64,000 bases of DNA from Leptospiraceae bacterium (GTDB taxonomy: Bacteria > Spirochaetota > Leptospiria > Leptospirales > Leptospiraceae). The translations under genes and the position numbers were made by a program. Location: contig JACKPB010000002.1 in the NCBI GenBank assembly GCA_024233875.1, positions 186,001-250,000 on the forward strand, given 5' to 3'. Positions 43,995 to 53,943 of the stretch are shown here, piece after piece. The notes below the pieces were generated by a model. That model saw only the letters and a program-made list of their open reading frames with translations, did no database searches and was not told the origin of the DNA. Position 1 is the stretch's first letter, and the number at the start of each line of letters is the position of its first letter.

Positions 43995-44541
43995 CTTCGA
44001 AATCCTCACTTTCGGTTGAATATTCTTCGGGTTCAGGCTCGGAAAAGACCTGAATGTTTCTAGTTTTAATAATATGATCCAGGAGAGATACCGCACATCG
44101 TGATACAATATCCTGAACATGCTCGAAACCACCTATATCTCCATAGTATGGATCAGGAACATCAGGTGCCCCGGACACTGTAGGATCAAACTCCCGAAGT
44201 AAAAATACTTTTGCTTTGTCTTCTTCCGAAGCCGCCTGATTGATAATAGAACGGTAGTTAGATCGATCTACCGGAAGAATGAAATCAAATCTCTGAAAAT
44301 CTCTCGCTGAGAATTGACGACATTTGTGCTTGAGAACTATCCCCCTTCCTGCAGCAACCTTAACAGTTTTTTCATTGGGTTCTTCTCCGATATGGTAGTT
44401 TGCTGTTCCGCAGGAGTCGATATGAAAAAATTGTTCTAACTCTCTTTCTCTCACTATATGCTTGAATGCACCTTCTGCGGCGGGAGATCGACAGATATTT
44501 CCCAGACAGACAAATAAAACTCCTATCTTCTGAATAGACAT
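43984..44541 (-). CDS. Low molecular weight protein-tyrosine phosphatase
   Basis: Phosphatase of 185 residues. The active-site loop VLFVCLGNICRSPAAEGAF has the Cys-x5-Arg-Ser signature near residues 12-19, and the general-acid loop is DPYYGDIGGFEHV near 131-143. The C-terminus carries an additional acidic tail (PEPEEYSTESEDFEDD) not found in the core family. Such enzymes remove phosphate from tyrosine in proteins or act in polysaccharide control. It lies 18 bases behind an SDR gene and overlaps the CFA-like gene by 11 bases. Its role in this operon is unclear; arsenate reductases share the fold but have different loops. Confidence 0.92.
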   Translation of the reverse strand: MSIQKIGVLFVCLGNICRSPAAEGAFKHIVRERELEQFFHIDSCGTANYHIGEEPNEKTVKVAAGRGIVLKHKCRQFSARDFQRFDFILPVDRSNYRSIINQAASEEDKAKVFLLREFDPTVSGAPDVPDPYYGDIGGFEHVQDIVSRCAVSLLDHIIKTRNIQVFSEPEPEEYSTESEDFEDDI

Positions 44542-44559
44542 TTTACAATCCTTATCATT

Positions 44560-45339
44560 TTAGTTTTTTGAATTCCTTTCAAAGGATTTTTTAAATCTTC
44601 CAAAAAGAAAATTAGGTATCCATTTGAGTAATTTATGAACAAAATACCAGGGAAAGAATGGTATGATTACAAACTTTTTTCTTCTCTCTATACTATTGCA
44701 TATTTTGATAGCAGCTGTTTTCGAATCAATAGAGAATGGTTTGCTTTTTAGATTTTGAGTCATTGGTGTGTCGATAAATCCGGGCAGAACCGTAGACACA
44801 AGAATCCCTTCCCCTTCTACTTCCAGTTTTGCCGCTTCGAGGTAATTTGTAAAGCCTGCCTTAGATGCCGAATAGGCGGCATTTCCCGGAAACCCCCTTG
44901 TCCCTGCAATGGAAGAGATACCTACAATCATTCCCTGTTTTTTACTTTGACGAAAGACTTCTATTCCGGCATCAACACTTGCCATTGCTCCCAGAAGATT
45001 GGTTTCTATGACCTGACGATCTCCCTGAAAATTACCCGTACCCAGAGGTTTGGCTTTCCCCATCCCTGCATTGACTACCAATATGTCCATCCCGCCGAGG
45101 GCATAGTCCAATTCCTTGATCACCCTAAAGACATCCCTATAGATGGTCACATCCAGAACCCGAAGCTCGACAGGAATTGCCTTACCCCAGAGCTTTTCCA
45201 CTTCTTTCTGAATTTCCTTAAGAAGATCATATCTTCGTGCGGTCAACCCAAGAGCATATCCCCTCGAAGCGAATTCTATCGCCATTTCTTTCCCTATTCC
45301 TGAACTTGCTCCGGTAATCACTACTGATTTTAAAGACAT
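44560..45339 (-). CDS. SDR family oxidoreductase
   Basis: Short-chain dehydrogenase of 259 residues with intact start [29 protein letters not shown] near 90-98, [20 protein letters not shown] with catalytic Ser, Tyr and Lys near 140-160, and [12 protein letters not shown]. The tail has a hydrophobic, basic segment ([19 protein letters not shown]) that could attach it to the membrane. This DltE-like subgroup often acts on lipophilic substrates, which fits the CFA-like gene in the same operon. First gene of the five-gene minus-strand unit; the 88-base divergent spacer to the chemoreceptor gene should hold both promoters. Confidence 0.9.
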   Translation of the reverse strand: MSLKSVVITGASSGIGKEMAIEFASRGYALGLTARRYDLLKEIQKEVEKLWGKAIPVELRVLDVTIYRDVFRVIKELDYALGGMDILVVNAGMGKAKPLGTGNFQGDRQVIETNLLGAMASVDAGIEVFRQSKKQGMIVGISSIAGTRGFPGNAAYSASKAGFTNYLEAAKLEVEGEGILVSTVLPGFIDTPMTQNLKSKPFSIDSKTAAIKICNSIERRKKFVIIPFFPWYFVHKLLKWIPNFLFGRFKKSFERNSKN

Positions 45340-45427
45340 AGTATCATTTTTTTTTTCTACAGGTCTTTGTCAAAAAACTTGTAAACTGTTTTCTTTTATT
45401 TATCTTAGTTATTCTAAGGAATCCCTT

Positions 45428-47095
45428 ATGACTCAGGAAAAAACACAGAAAAAAGTTCGACACGCAGATCAAATTTTCCAACAGTCCCTTTCCGAAAAAA
45501 GCCATCGTGCCGAGAGGATTATCAATTCACTCAGATTCATCCTTATCCTAATTTTTTTAATTTCAGGGATTTCTTCTTACTCGACAGGATCTAACCCGGC
45601 AGTCTATTTGACTATTTTTGCAGTGACAGGGTTCTATACTCTAAACACGGTCTTCTGGCATTTCTATCTCTCCAAATATAAGCACCATCCCCTGATCAAA
45701 TACATCACTACTTTTGTGGACATCAACATCATATTCTTGGTTAAGTATGGCTTTCATTTGGATCCAACTTTGGGCTGGGGATACTCAATCAAAGAAACAG
45801 CCACTTTTTCACTATTTTTTGTATTCATTATGCTAGCCGGAATGAGGTTGGACAGAAAATTTTCGATTCTCACGGGTGCCTACTGTGCCCTAGTTTCTAT
45901 TTTCATACTTATCCTGGGAGTTTTCTCAGGTGAAGTTGTGTTCGTTTCCGATCCGAGAGAATCCGGAACCTTACCCGCACTTCGATTGACCTCAGAAATC
46001 ACAAAAATTTTATTTCTGATCGGTGGATCTGTCATTGTAGCCTTTCAAGCTCATTCCACCAGGATCTTCATGGGCAAACTCTCCGAATCCGAATCCAAAT
46101 CCTCCTACAACTTGAGGGTCATCACCGAGATTTTAGAACAAACTCAAGAAATCTCCCAAAAACTACATCTCCTAATGAAAGATATGCTGGTCAAGAGTGA
46201 GGATCTCAAAACTCTCATTGATGATCAAAAACTTTTTTTTACAAAAGACACCGAACAGGTAGAGGTGTTCACCAGAAATGGTCAGGAAATATCACTTATC
46301 ATTTCCGAACAATTGTCGCTGACCGAAAGGATTACATCCAAAGTCAAGAATCTCGATGGGACCTCATCTCAAATTCAGGTAGATAGCCTTCAGTCTCTTC
46401 AAAAAGCTACGGACTCCAGAGAACTTACCGGAAGTAGCAAAGCCTCTCTGGAAGCGACAATTGAAGTTGTCAAAGAAATGAAAACTCAATCAGAGAAGAT
46501 CAAATCCATTTCCACAACCATAAGTGAGATAGCAGAATCAACCAACCTCCTCGCCCTCAATGCCTCTATCGAAGCCGCCCGGGCAGGAGAAAATGGACGT
46601 GGTTTTTCAGTAGTGGCAACCGAGGTCCAAAAGTTGGCTGACAAAAGCATAGAGTCATCAAAGGAAATTCACAATATCATTCGTGCAACTGTTATCAATA
46701 TAGAAAAAACTTCTTCGATGATAGCCACAACAGCAGAAAAATTGATAACCGTCCACACTACCGTCCGTGAGAATGAAGAGTTTTTGCAAGACCTGACAAT
46801 CAAGATCAAAAAACAGAAAGAATTTACAGAAGCCATCAAATCTGAGATTGAAAATATCAATGAAATAGGACAGACCGTATCACAAATGATTGGCTCACAA
46901 AGTAAGAATCTACTGGAAATGGATGAAAGAAATTTCAAAAAACAAGAAATGATCGGAGACTCTTCCTCACTTTCTGTTGAACTCGAGGATATTTCAAAAC
47001 TATTGGGCAATTACTCGGAAAACCTTCACAATATATTGATCAACAAAGAAAAGATAGTTACAAGGGACAAAAGATCAAGTCACTATGTATCATGA
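45428..47095 (+). CDS. Methyl-accepting chemotaxis protein with membrane sensor
   Basis: Protein of 555 residues. About six membrane segments occupy residues 35-210 with only short loops, so there is no large external ligand domain. A helical linker follows, and then the signalling hairpin with [20 protein letters not shown] and [20 protein letters not shown] near 373-412. Several Glu/Gln-rich heptads could be methylated. It would signal through CheA/CheW to the flagellar motors. The stop overlaps the start of the exported PEP-synthase-like gene as ATGA, an unusual partner for a chemoreceptor. No HAMP domain was recognised. Confidence 0.92.
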   Translation: MTQEKTQKKVRHADQIFQQSLSEKSHRAERIINSLRFILILIFLISGISSYSTGSNPAVYLTIFAVTGFYTLNTVFWHFYLSKYKHHPLIKYITTFVDINIIFLVKYGFHLDPTLGWGYSIKETATFSLFFVFIMLAGMRLDRKFSILTGAYCALVSIFILILGVFSGEVVFVSDPRESGTLPALRLTSEITKILFLIGGSVIVAFQAHSTRIFMGKLSESESKSSYNLRVITEILEQTQEISQKLHLLMKDMLVKSEDLKTLIDDQKLFFTKDTEQVEVFTRNGQEISLIISEQLSLTERITSKVKNLDGTSSQIQVDSLQSLQKATDSRELTGSSKASLEATIEVVKEMKTQSEKIKSISTTISEIAESTNLLALNASIEAARAGENGRGFSVVATEVQKLADKSIESSKEIHNIIRATVINIEKTSSMIATTAEKLITVHTTVRENEEFLQDLTIKIKKQKEFTEAIKSEIENINEIGQTVSQMIGSQSKNLLEMDERNFKKQEMIGDSSSLSVELEDISKLLGNYSENLHNILINKEKIVTRDKRSSHYVS

Positions 47096-49041
47096 AACCG
47101 ATCGGAAGTAGATTTCCTCTAATCTCTATTTTATATTCCGGGTGGTTCTGTTTCATTTTATTAACAACTTCAGTCTTTCCCGATAATTTTTTTGAGGAAG
47201 AGTTTAAATTCATTTCCTACGGGAAACTCCCCGGGTGGAAAGGAATAGCTACCGATTGGCAATCGAGACCGGCGATTCATATCTACAACCGCAGAGTATT
47301 CAAAGGGCATGCAGACTTTATAAATAAAGGTCTGGGCACAAAAATAAGATTCGAAGAATTTAAAGAACTTTCCAGAAAGTCTAAAGTTAGAAAATACTTA
47401 CCTTTCTATATTTACGATCTCAGGGAAAGCAATCTTGTCATAAAAAATGAAAAAATCAATTATGCCCTGAGACTTCAGGACTATCAGTATGATGACAAAC
47501 CTATATTTATGACCAAAGAAATTATAAAGCTCATCCATTTGATTCAGGCCGAGGAACCTAATTTTCAAAAACCTCTAATTATACTCAATCATCAAAAGAA
47601 CAATTCCCTGAGTGTATCACAGATAGGAGAATATCTAAAACTTGCCGGATATCCTTATCTAACGATCACAACCCTTCTCGAAAAAGTAGGAGGCAATCAA
47701 TTGGAAGTATTGAACTCAGGAGTAGCTGTAGGGAAACTGGTCTATTTAGAAAAAGAAGAAGACTTGAGTTCAGTTTCAGAGGGAGACATTCCCATACTCA
47801 ATTTTCTCCCACTTCAATTGCCTCCCGTTGCAGGAATCATTACACTCAAACCTCAGACAATTCTATCTCATGTGAATTTATTGGCTAAAAATAGAGGTAC
47901 ATTCAATATGTATGTTTTGAATTTGGATATATTACCGGGAGCAAAAAGTCTGATAGGAAAATACGTCTATATTGATGATAGAGACAATGAAGTGAGCATT
48001 TCTGAAGTTTCAGAAAAATTTGTCGCAGCGTACAGACTCAAGAATCCCCCCAGGAAGATAACAGTCGAGCGCTATCATTCCCAATATTCAATGGTGATAC
48101 CTCTTAAGAAATCCTTCAGGAACCTAATGAAGGTTTCTACTATCGGAGCTAAAGCAAGCAATTACTTTCGACTTCTTGAAAACTTTCCCGATCTGGTTCG
48201 ACCCGGATTTGCCCTCAACTTCAAACCCTATCAGGAAGTCATCTCCCGACCGGAGATAGAATCTGAGATTCAAATGCTTATTCAACAATCCAAATTAATT
48301 ACTCTCGCAGAAAGAAGGAAACGACTCAGTAAGATTCGGGAGCTTATTCATACCTCTTCCGTATCACAAATAACAATCCATTCAATCCGATCTATTTTAA
48401 ATAAGTACTACAAAGGAAGGAAAATAAGATTGAGGAGTTCGACCAATTGTGAAGACATACCCGGATTCAATGGAGCCGGTCTTTACGTTTCGAGAGGTTT
48501 CAAGGAAAATCAGGACGATCGGATTCTTCAAACTCAGATTTTGGAAGTCTATGCTTCCTTTTGGAGTGATTATGCATTTGAAGAGAGGGAATACTATGGC
48601 ATCAGCCATACAAATACCGGAATGGCTATACTTATTCATGAATCTTTTCGAAAAGAACTGGCAAACGGAGTAGCTCTAACTATCCCCTCGCAGGGGCAAA
48701 CTCCGGAGATTCTTGTAAATTCTCAATCAGGCAAGGAGTCCATAGCCAACCCCACAGGTCAGTTCATCCCTGAATCATTTTATGTAAATACCAGAACTCT
48801 CATCCCGGGCAAAATTCTTTCCAAATCAACAAAAGAACCTGTTTTCCTCGGACACATTGAATATCTGGAGCTATTGAAAACCCTATCCAAATCAATCGTG
48901 AAAATTCATTCGATATTCTTGAAAGATGTACCGGAATCGGAAAGAAATCTCTATGGTGTAGATATTGAATTCAAAATCATGAAATCCGAAGATGGTCCGG
49001 TATTTCGAATCAAGCAGGCAAGACTTCTCAAATACGATTGA
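47092..49041 (+). CDS. Exported PEP/pyruvate-binding domain protein
   Basis: Protein of 649 residues with a signal peptide ([20 protein letters not shown], residues 11-30). A middle segment [20 protein letters not shown] followed by [12 protein letters not shown] (near 244-275) looks like the phosphohistidine swivel domain of PEP synthase/PPDK. The last 300 residues resemble the ATP-binding half: [39 protein letters not shown] and [20 protein letters not shown]. The order (swivel before ATP-grasp) is the reverse of PEP synthase. An exported location, where ATP is scarce, makes ordinary dikinase activity puzzling. It might bind a phosphorylated ligand or be a degenerate enzyme. It is translationally coupled to the chemoreceptor gene (ATGA). 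Confidence 0.85.
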   Translation: MKPIGSRFPLISILYSGWFCFILLTTSVFPDNFFEEEFKFISYGKLPGWKGIATDWQSRPAIHIYNRRVFKGHADFINKGLGTKIRFEEFKELSRKSKVRKYLPFYIYDLRESNLVIKNEKINYALRLQDYQYDDKPIFMTKEIIKLIHLIQAEEPNFQKPLIILNHQKNNSLSVSQIGEYLKLAGYPYLTITTLLEKVGGNQLEVLNSGVAVGKLVYLEKEEDLSSVSEGDIPILNFLPLQLPPVAGIITLKPQTILSHVNLLAKNRGTFNMYVLNLDILPGAKSLIGKYVYIDDRDNEVSISEVSEKFVAAYRLKNPPRKITVERYHSQYSMVIPLKKSFRNLMKVSTIGAKASNYFRLLENFPDLVRPGFALNFKPYQEVISRPEIESEIQMLIQQSKLITLAERRKRLSKIRELIHTSSVSQITIHSIRSILNKYYKGRKIRLRSSTNCEDIPGFNGAGLYVSRGFKENQDDRILQTQILEVYASFWSDYAFEEREYYGISHTNTGMAILIHESFRKELANGVALTIPSQGQTPEILVNSQSGKESIANPTGQFIPESFYVNTRTLIPGKILSKSTKEPVFLGHIEYLELLKTLSKSIVKIHSIFLKDVPESERNLYGVDIEFKIMKSEDGPVFRIKQARLLKYD

Positions 49042-49043
49042 AG

Positions 49044-49700
49044 TCACTCCAATTCTTCATAAAGAGCGATCCCGGAAAGAAAAGGAAACTGAAATCGCAT
49101 AGTTTCGATTTCGTTAAGTGCCATCTCCATTGAAAGATCAATGAGAATCACAGCAGATTCCTTTTTCATAGAAAATGATATCACACGATAGGAAATCTTA
49201 TGTTCACCCAGATAAAAAAGAATGGGTTCCAGATTTGGATTTTCACGAAAGTAGATTTTGAAATAGATCGACTCTTTTTGAAATCCGGGAACAAAACGGA
49301 AGAAAACCAGAATAGAAGCAGAGAAGAGAAATGCTATGAAAGAAAGAAAAATCTGACCGCTTCCAACTCCGAGACCGAGAGCTGCCGCAGTAAAGAACAC
49401 AGCTGTATCACGGGAATTTTTTAAGATAGTTCTGAATCGAATGAAACTCAGAGCACCTATGAAGCCTATAGCCCAGGCAATATTTTCTCCTATGATCAAG
49501 ATGACCATAGCACAAACCATAGTCAGAATCGTCTGAGCCTGCAAAATGGAGAGATCCCTGTACCGGGGAAGGTTTGTCAGATATGCTATCCAACTCAGAA
49601 GGAAACCAAAAAATATTGCAGAAATGAGACGAATAAAAAAAGTGGAGATAGAATCAGCAAAATCAATATCAGAAAAGGATGAATAGAAGATCTGTTCCAA
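49044..49700 (-). CDS. DUF4956 family membrane protein
   Basis: Protein of 218 residues with four or five membrane segments in the first 135 residues. The conserved DUF4956 centre is AWAIGFIGALSFIRFRTILK then SRDTAVFFTAAALGLGVGSG, near 82-118. The C-terminal 80 residues are a soluble cytoplasmic domain. Family members often neighbour VTC-like polyphosphate polymerase or CotH genes; neither is present here. The gene ends 2 bases from the convergent PEP-domain gene and is divergent from the DinB gene. The role is unknown, possibly transport or mechanosensing. Confidence 0.88.
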   Translation of the reverse strand: MEQIFYSSFSDIDFADSISTFFIRLISAIFFGFLLSWIAYLTNLPRYRDLSILQAQTILTMVCAMVILIIGENIAWAIGFIGALSFIRFRTILKNSRDTAVFFTAAALGLGVGSGQIFLSFIAFLFSASILVFFRFVPGFQKESIYFKIYFRENPNLEPILFYLGEHKISYRVISFSMKKESAVILIDLSMEMALNEIETMRFQFPFLSGIALYEELE

Positions 49701-49765
49701 AAGTTAGTTCCTCTTACAGTGGAAAACTTAGTATTTATTTCTTCAAGCATTTATAGTTTACACCC

Positions 49766-50344
49766 ATGATCGTATTTCAACACCAAAACCCATCCTCTCA
49801 GGAAGAAGTACTCTACTACCTGGAGTTCTTGCAGAAAGAAATCTATACTTACTTTTCCAGCATTCATGAAAATGAATTTTTCTCTCATAGAAATGGAGAG
49901 TGGTCTCCTGCTGAGACATTGATGCACATCACCATCACTACCAACCTCATGGGTTTCACCTGGAAGATCCCTTCTTTTGTATTGAATTTTTTCTACGGAA
50001 AAGCTAGTAAAAGAAAGACATTCAAGCAGTGGAAAGATAGCTTTTTTAAGCAAAATGGCAATTTTGACGATGAAGGGATCCTATCTCCAATCCCATTGAA
50101 AAATGTAAAAAAATTGGAAAAACAAAAGAAAAAGATTCTGAAGAAATTCAATCAGGCATGCATAAACCTCTTCCATGATTTGGAGAAGATGGATCCGGCT
50201 AAGTACTTCCAACTCAAGATACCTTTTTTTCATGAATACGGACCCTTATCCATCCAGGAGTCATTATTCTTGCATATCTTCCATTTGACCCATCACCACA
50301 ATCGCGTAAAAGAGAAGTACACTGTCATTTTGCCCAACGAATAG
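49766..50344 (+). CDS. DinB superfamily protein
   Basis: Protein of 192 residues with the DinB/YfiT four-helix pattern. A first metal-binding His lies in ETLMHITITTNLMG near residues 49-62 and the second pair in LFLHIFHLTHHHNRVKEKY near 168-186. The family includes thiol-dependent transferases using bacillithiol, mycothiol or glutathione, and many members of unknown role. The insert with KKLEKQKKKILKKFNQA is unusually Lys-rich. The next gene starts 31 bases downstream, or earlier if it uses a non-standard start. Confidence 0.85.
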   Translation: MIVFQHQNPSSQEEVLYYLEFLQKEIYTYFSSIHENEFFSHRNGEWSPAETLMHITITTNLMGFTWKIPSFVLNFFYGKASKRKTFKQWKDSFFKQNGNFDDEGILSPIPLKNVKKLEKQKKKILKKFNQACINLFHDLEKMDPAKYFQLKIPFFHEYGPLSIQESLFLHIFHLTHHHNRVKEKYTVILPNE

Positions 50345-50375
50345 ATTTTCCTTTTTCTTCCTGATTCTCTTTTCT

Positions 50376-51242
50376 ATGGAAGTGTATTCACAGTCAGTCG
50401 AAAGAGACTATTTCGAGCTCATCGATGAAAAGAAAATCTCTGACCTAATTCACAAAAAAAACAATAAGTTTGAAGCATCTGGCGTTGCAAGTCTGGATGG
50501 TTTCTTCTATGTCATATTTGACAATCATTCCATTATCGCTAAGATACCTCATGATTTGAATAAAAAAGAATCTCAGATCATAAAGGTAAGACCAAAAGTT
50601 CACGACATTGAAGCGATTTCCATTCCGGAATCAGAAGGACCATTCTATCTCATTCGGGAAGCTAAGAAATTTGGGAAGCAATACCTTTCTATTCTCTATA
50701 GAGTCGATTTTTCCGGTAAGATCCTCGACTCTTTAGAAATCCCCTTCCCTTTCCGGGAAGCCAATAAAGGTGCGGAGGGACTTTCTATTCAGAAAAGAAA
50801 TGATAAGATCTATCTTTTTGTTTTGTTTGAAAAAGAGAAAGAAAGTCCGAAAGAGAAAGGAAGATTCGGCTCCCTTCTGATTTATGAATGGAAAAAATTT
50901 GAAATCAAAGAACTCGCTTTTCTAGATCTTTCATTTACGGGATTTAAAGATTTTTCAGATCTATCCATTCGGGATGACCGAATTGCTATTGTATCACAAG
51001 AATCCTCTGCTCTCTGGGTCGGAAAATTTGATTTTGATAGATTAGAAATCCAATCGGATGGAGAGTTTTACCGATTCCCCAGAGACAAAAATGGGAAACA
51101 TCTTTACTGTAGTATCGAGGGTGTTTCCTGGATAGATGAAAAGAAACTTGTATTTGTCTCAGACGTATCACAAAAACGAAAGCGTCATTTAAAATGCAAA
51201 CCCAAAGATGCATCCATTCACATATTCCAAATCAAAGAATAA
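50376..51242 (+). CDS. Predicted beta-propeller protein (SdiA-regulated/phytase-like), start uncertain
   Basis: Protein of at least 288 residues. Repeated beta-like units include GVASLDGFFYVIFDNHSIIA, VHDIEAISIPESEGPFYLIR, ANKGAEGLSIQKRNDKIYLF and GVSWIDEKKLVFVSD. Each has the ExxxG or EGLS phrase typical of DUF3616, SdiA-regulated and phytase-like propellers. From ATG 50376 the sequence begins MEVYSQSVERD, which looks like the end of a signal peptide. The same frame upstream encodes RFSFFFLILFS without any ATG, GTG or TTG; a CTG at 50322 is the only near-cognate start. A secreted product starting at a non-standard codon is therefore possible. It overlaps the convergent queA gene by 11 bases. 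Confidence 0.75.
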   Translation: MEVYSQSVERDYFELIDEKKISDLIHKKNNKFEASGVASLDGFFYVIFDNHSIIAKIPHDLNKKESQIIKVRPKVHDIEAISIPESEGPFYLIREAKKFGKQYLSILYRVDFSGKILDSLEIPFPFREANKGAEGLSIQKRNDKIYLFVLFEKEKESPKEKGRFGSLLIYEWKKFEIKELAFLDLSFTGFKDFSDLSIRDDRIAIVSQESSALWVGKFDFDRLEIQSDGEFYRFPRDKNGKHLYCSIEGVSWIDEKKLVFVSDVSQKRKRHLKCKPKDASIHIFQIKE

Positions 51243-52287
51243 GCATTGCATCTCCATATGAAAAAAATCTATATTTCTCACGTATAGCCCTTTCGTATGC
51301 ACTCATAATAAAGTTCTTTCCTGCAAAAGCAGAAACCAGAAACATCAAACTGCTTCCGGGAAGATGAAAATTTGTAATCAGACCATCACAGGAAGAAATA
51401 GTATCACCGGGTCCGAGAAACAAATCAGTCTTAGATCTCTGAGGAAAGAATTTTTTTTCTTTGAAATCGTAAGAGGATTCGAGAGCTCTGAGGGTTGTAG
51501 TGCCTACAGAAATGATTCGTCCCTTCTCCCTTGCGGAGTTAAGTAAAACGGCAGTTTCTTCGCTGATATTGAATTCTTCCGGATGGAGTTTTTTTTCCCT
51601 GATTTGACTTTCTTCCAGAGGAGCAAAAGTACCATACCCAACCAATAGAGTGAGATGGGCGATTCCAACCCCAATTGATTTCAATCTTTCCAATAATTCC
51701 GGAGAAAAATGGAGAGCAGCTGTAGGTGACGCGACTGAACCCGGCACTTCTGCAAAAACAGTCTGGTATCTCTCCTCATCTAGAGCTTCAGCCCTTCTTT
51801 TTAAATAAGGGGGAATAGGTATGGTTCCGATCTTTTCAAATATCTCCTCTTCCATTGCTATCCCGGGTGTTAGGTAGGTCTTCCCTGATTCTCCCCGGTG
51901 AAATTCGAAGTCATACTTTCCGGAGGTATCGAACAGTGAGTCTCCTTCATGCAACTTTGCAGAGTTTCGAATCAAACAATACCAGGACAGGGGCTTCGGA
52001 TATTGAGATGGTTCCAAAAAGATAACTTCATGAAAACGCTTTTGTTTGGTCAGTAAGTACAATCTCCGTTTGCTGACACGGGTATTATTGAAAACAAGTG
52101 TATCCCCCTGCTTCAAATAATCTAAAATCCTCAGAAACATTTTCTCTGACCGTATGGATTGCTCTTTCCTATCGAGAACCATCAAACGGGATTGGTCTCT
52201 GGATTGGCGCGGATACTTGGCGATAAGAGACTCATCGAGATCGAATTGAAAATCCTGAATATTCCACATAAAATATTTAGATACCAT
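51232..52287 (-). CDS. queA: S-adenosylmethionine:tRNA ribosyltransferase-isomerase
   Basis: Enzyme of 351 residues that transfers the ribosyl part of SAM to preQ1 in tRNA, giving epoxyqueuosine. Typical blocks are IQDFQFDLDESLIAKYPRQS near the N-terminus, DTLVFNNTRVSKRRL near 77-91, FAEVPGSVASPTAALHFSPE near 181-200, SVGTTTLRALESS near 258-270 and LITNFHLPGSSLMFLVSAFA near 301-320. The usual QueA start matches ATG 52269 (MWNIQDF); ATG 52287 would add six residues, and neither has a good ribosome site. It is a single gene downstream of a copy of the dispersed element. No preQ1 riboswitch was recognised in the leader. Confidence 0.95.
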   Translation of the reverse strand: MVSKYFMWNIQDFQFDLDESLIAKYPRQSRDQSRLMVLDRKEQSIRSEKMFLRILDYLKQGDTLVFNNTRVSKRRLYLLTKQKRFHEVIFLEPSQYPKPLSWYCLIRNSAKLHEGDSLFDTSGKYDFEFHRGESGKTYLTPGIAMEEEIFEKIGTIPIPPYLKRRAEALDEERYQTVFAEVPGSVASPTAALHFSPELLERLKSIGVGIAHLTLLVGYGTFAPLEESQIREKKLHPEEFNISEETAVLLNSAREKGRIISVGTTTLRALESSYDFKEKKFFPQRSKTDLFLGPGDTISSCDGLITNFHLPGSSLMFLVSAFAGKNFIMSAYERAIREKYRFFSYGDAMLIL

Positions 52288-52650
52288 TTCTCATAAATAA
52301 TTGTGCTTCCCCTATTTTGGTATGTAGCCATTTTATAACTGATTCTTCTGAAAATGACTACAACTCACCCAGTAAAAAATGATTTCATAGAACCAAAAGA
52401 ATTATTCTATACTTGAAATTAAAATCTTGGATTTTAGCAATAATTTTCTGAAAAATATCGAACTCGATCCTTCCAAAATTACTTGCTTAATTTGAAGAGA
52501 TCAGATCATGTATTTTCATAACGAATAATTATTTTATCATTTCTCTGTGACGATTGAATTGATTTGTGTTATTCCAATCCAAAAGGTCAAAACTGACGGC
52601 GGGAGTCATAGGAAAATTTTGGGAATTTAAGAATTCTCTCGGGAGTTTAA
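52288..52650. other. Intergenic region with dispersed element
   Basis: Divergent spacer between queA and the GT87 gene. It contains the element copy at 52319-52361, AT-rich DNA without a credible frame, and at the end the CGGGAG ribosome site 6 bases before ATG 52651. No terminator or riboswitch could be recognised. Confidence 0.45.
52319..52361 (-). repeat. Dispersed element, short copy at 52 kb
   Basis: GGTATGTAGCCATTTTATAA, then CTGATTCTTCTG, then AAAATGACTAC. It keeps both inverted ends but has lost most of the middle, including the GAAGG...CCTTC hairpin. It lies just upstream of queA. Confidence 0.7.
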
Positions 52651-53943
52651 ATGAACTGGAAACGTTTTTCTTTTTTGATCCCCTGGATCAATGCAATCAT
52701 TCTCTTATCTCTTCTCATTCAGGGGATTTCCAAATCTTCACAAATCTCAGACTTCCGGGACTACAGAAGAGCTGCGGTTATCATGCAAACCCGTGCTGAC
52801 ATCTATCAGTATGAAGAAACAAAGAATCTTTCAGGAAAGTATACCCTTGATGATATTTTAAAAAATCCTAATTTATTCAAACAATTAGAGGCCTTGAAAG
52901 GAAACATTGCTTCTTATATTTATCCTCCCACATTTGCTTTTTTGTTGATGCCTCTATCCTATATTGAATACAATCATGCTTCGATGTTTTTTGTAATATT
53001 CAATTTTCTTGCCCTTCTGGGAACAATATATCTGCTCTCCCGTATGATACCTTCAGAAAATTTTTCAAAAATTCTAATGGTGACACTCATAATCAATTAT
53101 AGATTCTTAGAAAACCACGGAAACAATAATCAGGTAGCCTTCCTCCTGATGTTTCTTATCCTTCTGGCAATTTATACTAAAAACGATTTTCTTTCAGGAG
53201 GTTTGCTTTCTCTAGCTGTAATCATCAAGCTCACTCCTCTAATCTTTATTCTTTATTACATTTCAGAAAGACGATGGAGGGCAATGCTCTACTTCACCTT
53301 AGGTTTGGGATTTTGGATATTTCTCCCATTTGTACAGGACCCTGACTATGCTTTAAAAAACTGGAAGAATTGGATAGACATGGTATTGATCAATACAATG
53401 AAAAATCCGGCCTTTCGGGCATGGAAAAACAATCAAAGTTTGATAGCCACTCTCTCCAAGTATTTCTTAGATGGTGCGGATACCCAAAACCAATTGATCT
53501 TTCGTCTGCCTATTGTTTCACTAACAATGGCTCAAATCAAATTGATATTCAACATAATCACAGGGATATTATTGATTCCCTTATTCATCAAACTTCGAAA
53601 AGGGATAGAAACTCTTCCTCTAATTTCTGCTCTGTTCATACTCTCCGTCCTACTCAGCGGAATTAGCTGGGTACATACTTTCTCATTCTTTGTAGTACCT
53701 GTTGCCTATGTTTACTCAATGTATCTAGAGACCAACCATGCAAAGTTCAGAACATATCTTTATGTATTTGGTGGAATCGTCATTCTGACATCCAAACAAA
53801 TCAGCGGTCCATTTTTAGAACCTGTATTTATGATGTTTTCAATACTTCTGTATGCAGGACTATTTCTGTACTACCAGATTTTTTACATCTTAGAGGGAGG
53901 AGATGAAGAAGAATCCGAATCTTCAAGTCCGGTCAAAACTTGA
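52651..53943 (+). CDS. GT87-type membrane glycosyltransferase
   Basis: Integral membrane protein of 430 residues with about ten hydrophobic segments. The N-terminal loop after the first segment has SDFRDYRRAAVIMQTRADIY, with the Asp and Arg residues found in GT87/DUF2029 mannosyltransferases that use polyprenyl-phosphate sugars. A later LAVIIKLTPLIFILYYISER matches the KLxP motif near 195. The C-terminal 60 residues end in an acidic, Ser-rich tail (GGDEEESESSSPV). It probably adds a sugar to a lipid or cell-surface glycan outside the membrane. Its 3' end overlaps the convergent 204-residue gene by 61 bases, a long overlap for this window. Confidence 0.83.
   Translation: MNWKRFSFLIPWINAIILLSLLIQGISKSSQISDFRDYRRAAVIMQTRADIYQYEETKNLSGKYTLDDILKNPNLFKQLEALKGNIASYIYPPTFAFLLMPLSYIEYNHASMFFVIFNFLALLGTIYLLSRMIPSENFSKILMVTLIINYRFLENHGNNNQVAFLLMFLILLAIYTKNDFLSGGLLSLAVIIKLTPLIFILYYISERRWRAMLYFTLGLGFWIFLPFVQDPDYALKNWKNWIDMVLINTMKNPAFRAWKNNQSLIATLSKYFLDGADTQNQLIFRLPIVSLTMAQIKLIFNIITGILLIPLFIKLRKGIETLPLISALFILSVLLSGISWVHTFSFFVVPVAYVYSMYLETNHAKFRTYLYVFGGIVILTSKQISGPFLEPVFMMFSILLYAGLFLYYQIFYILEGGDEEESESSSPVKT

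Noticed and set aside
43995..44132. Extended N-terminus of the second CFA-like methyltransferase
   Set aside because: It lies within the phosphatase gene in another frame; ATG 43994 has a ribosome site and the family's usual first residues.
44755..45303. Plus-strand frame of 182 codons opposite the SDR gene
   Set aside because: Antisense shadow of a clear SDR gene; Cys/His-rich composition is an artefact of the reverse frame.
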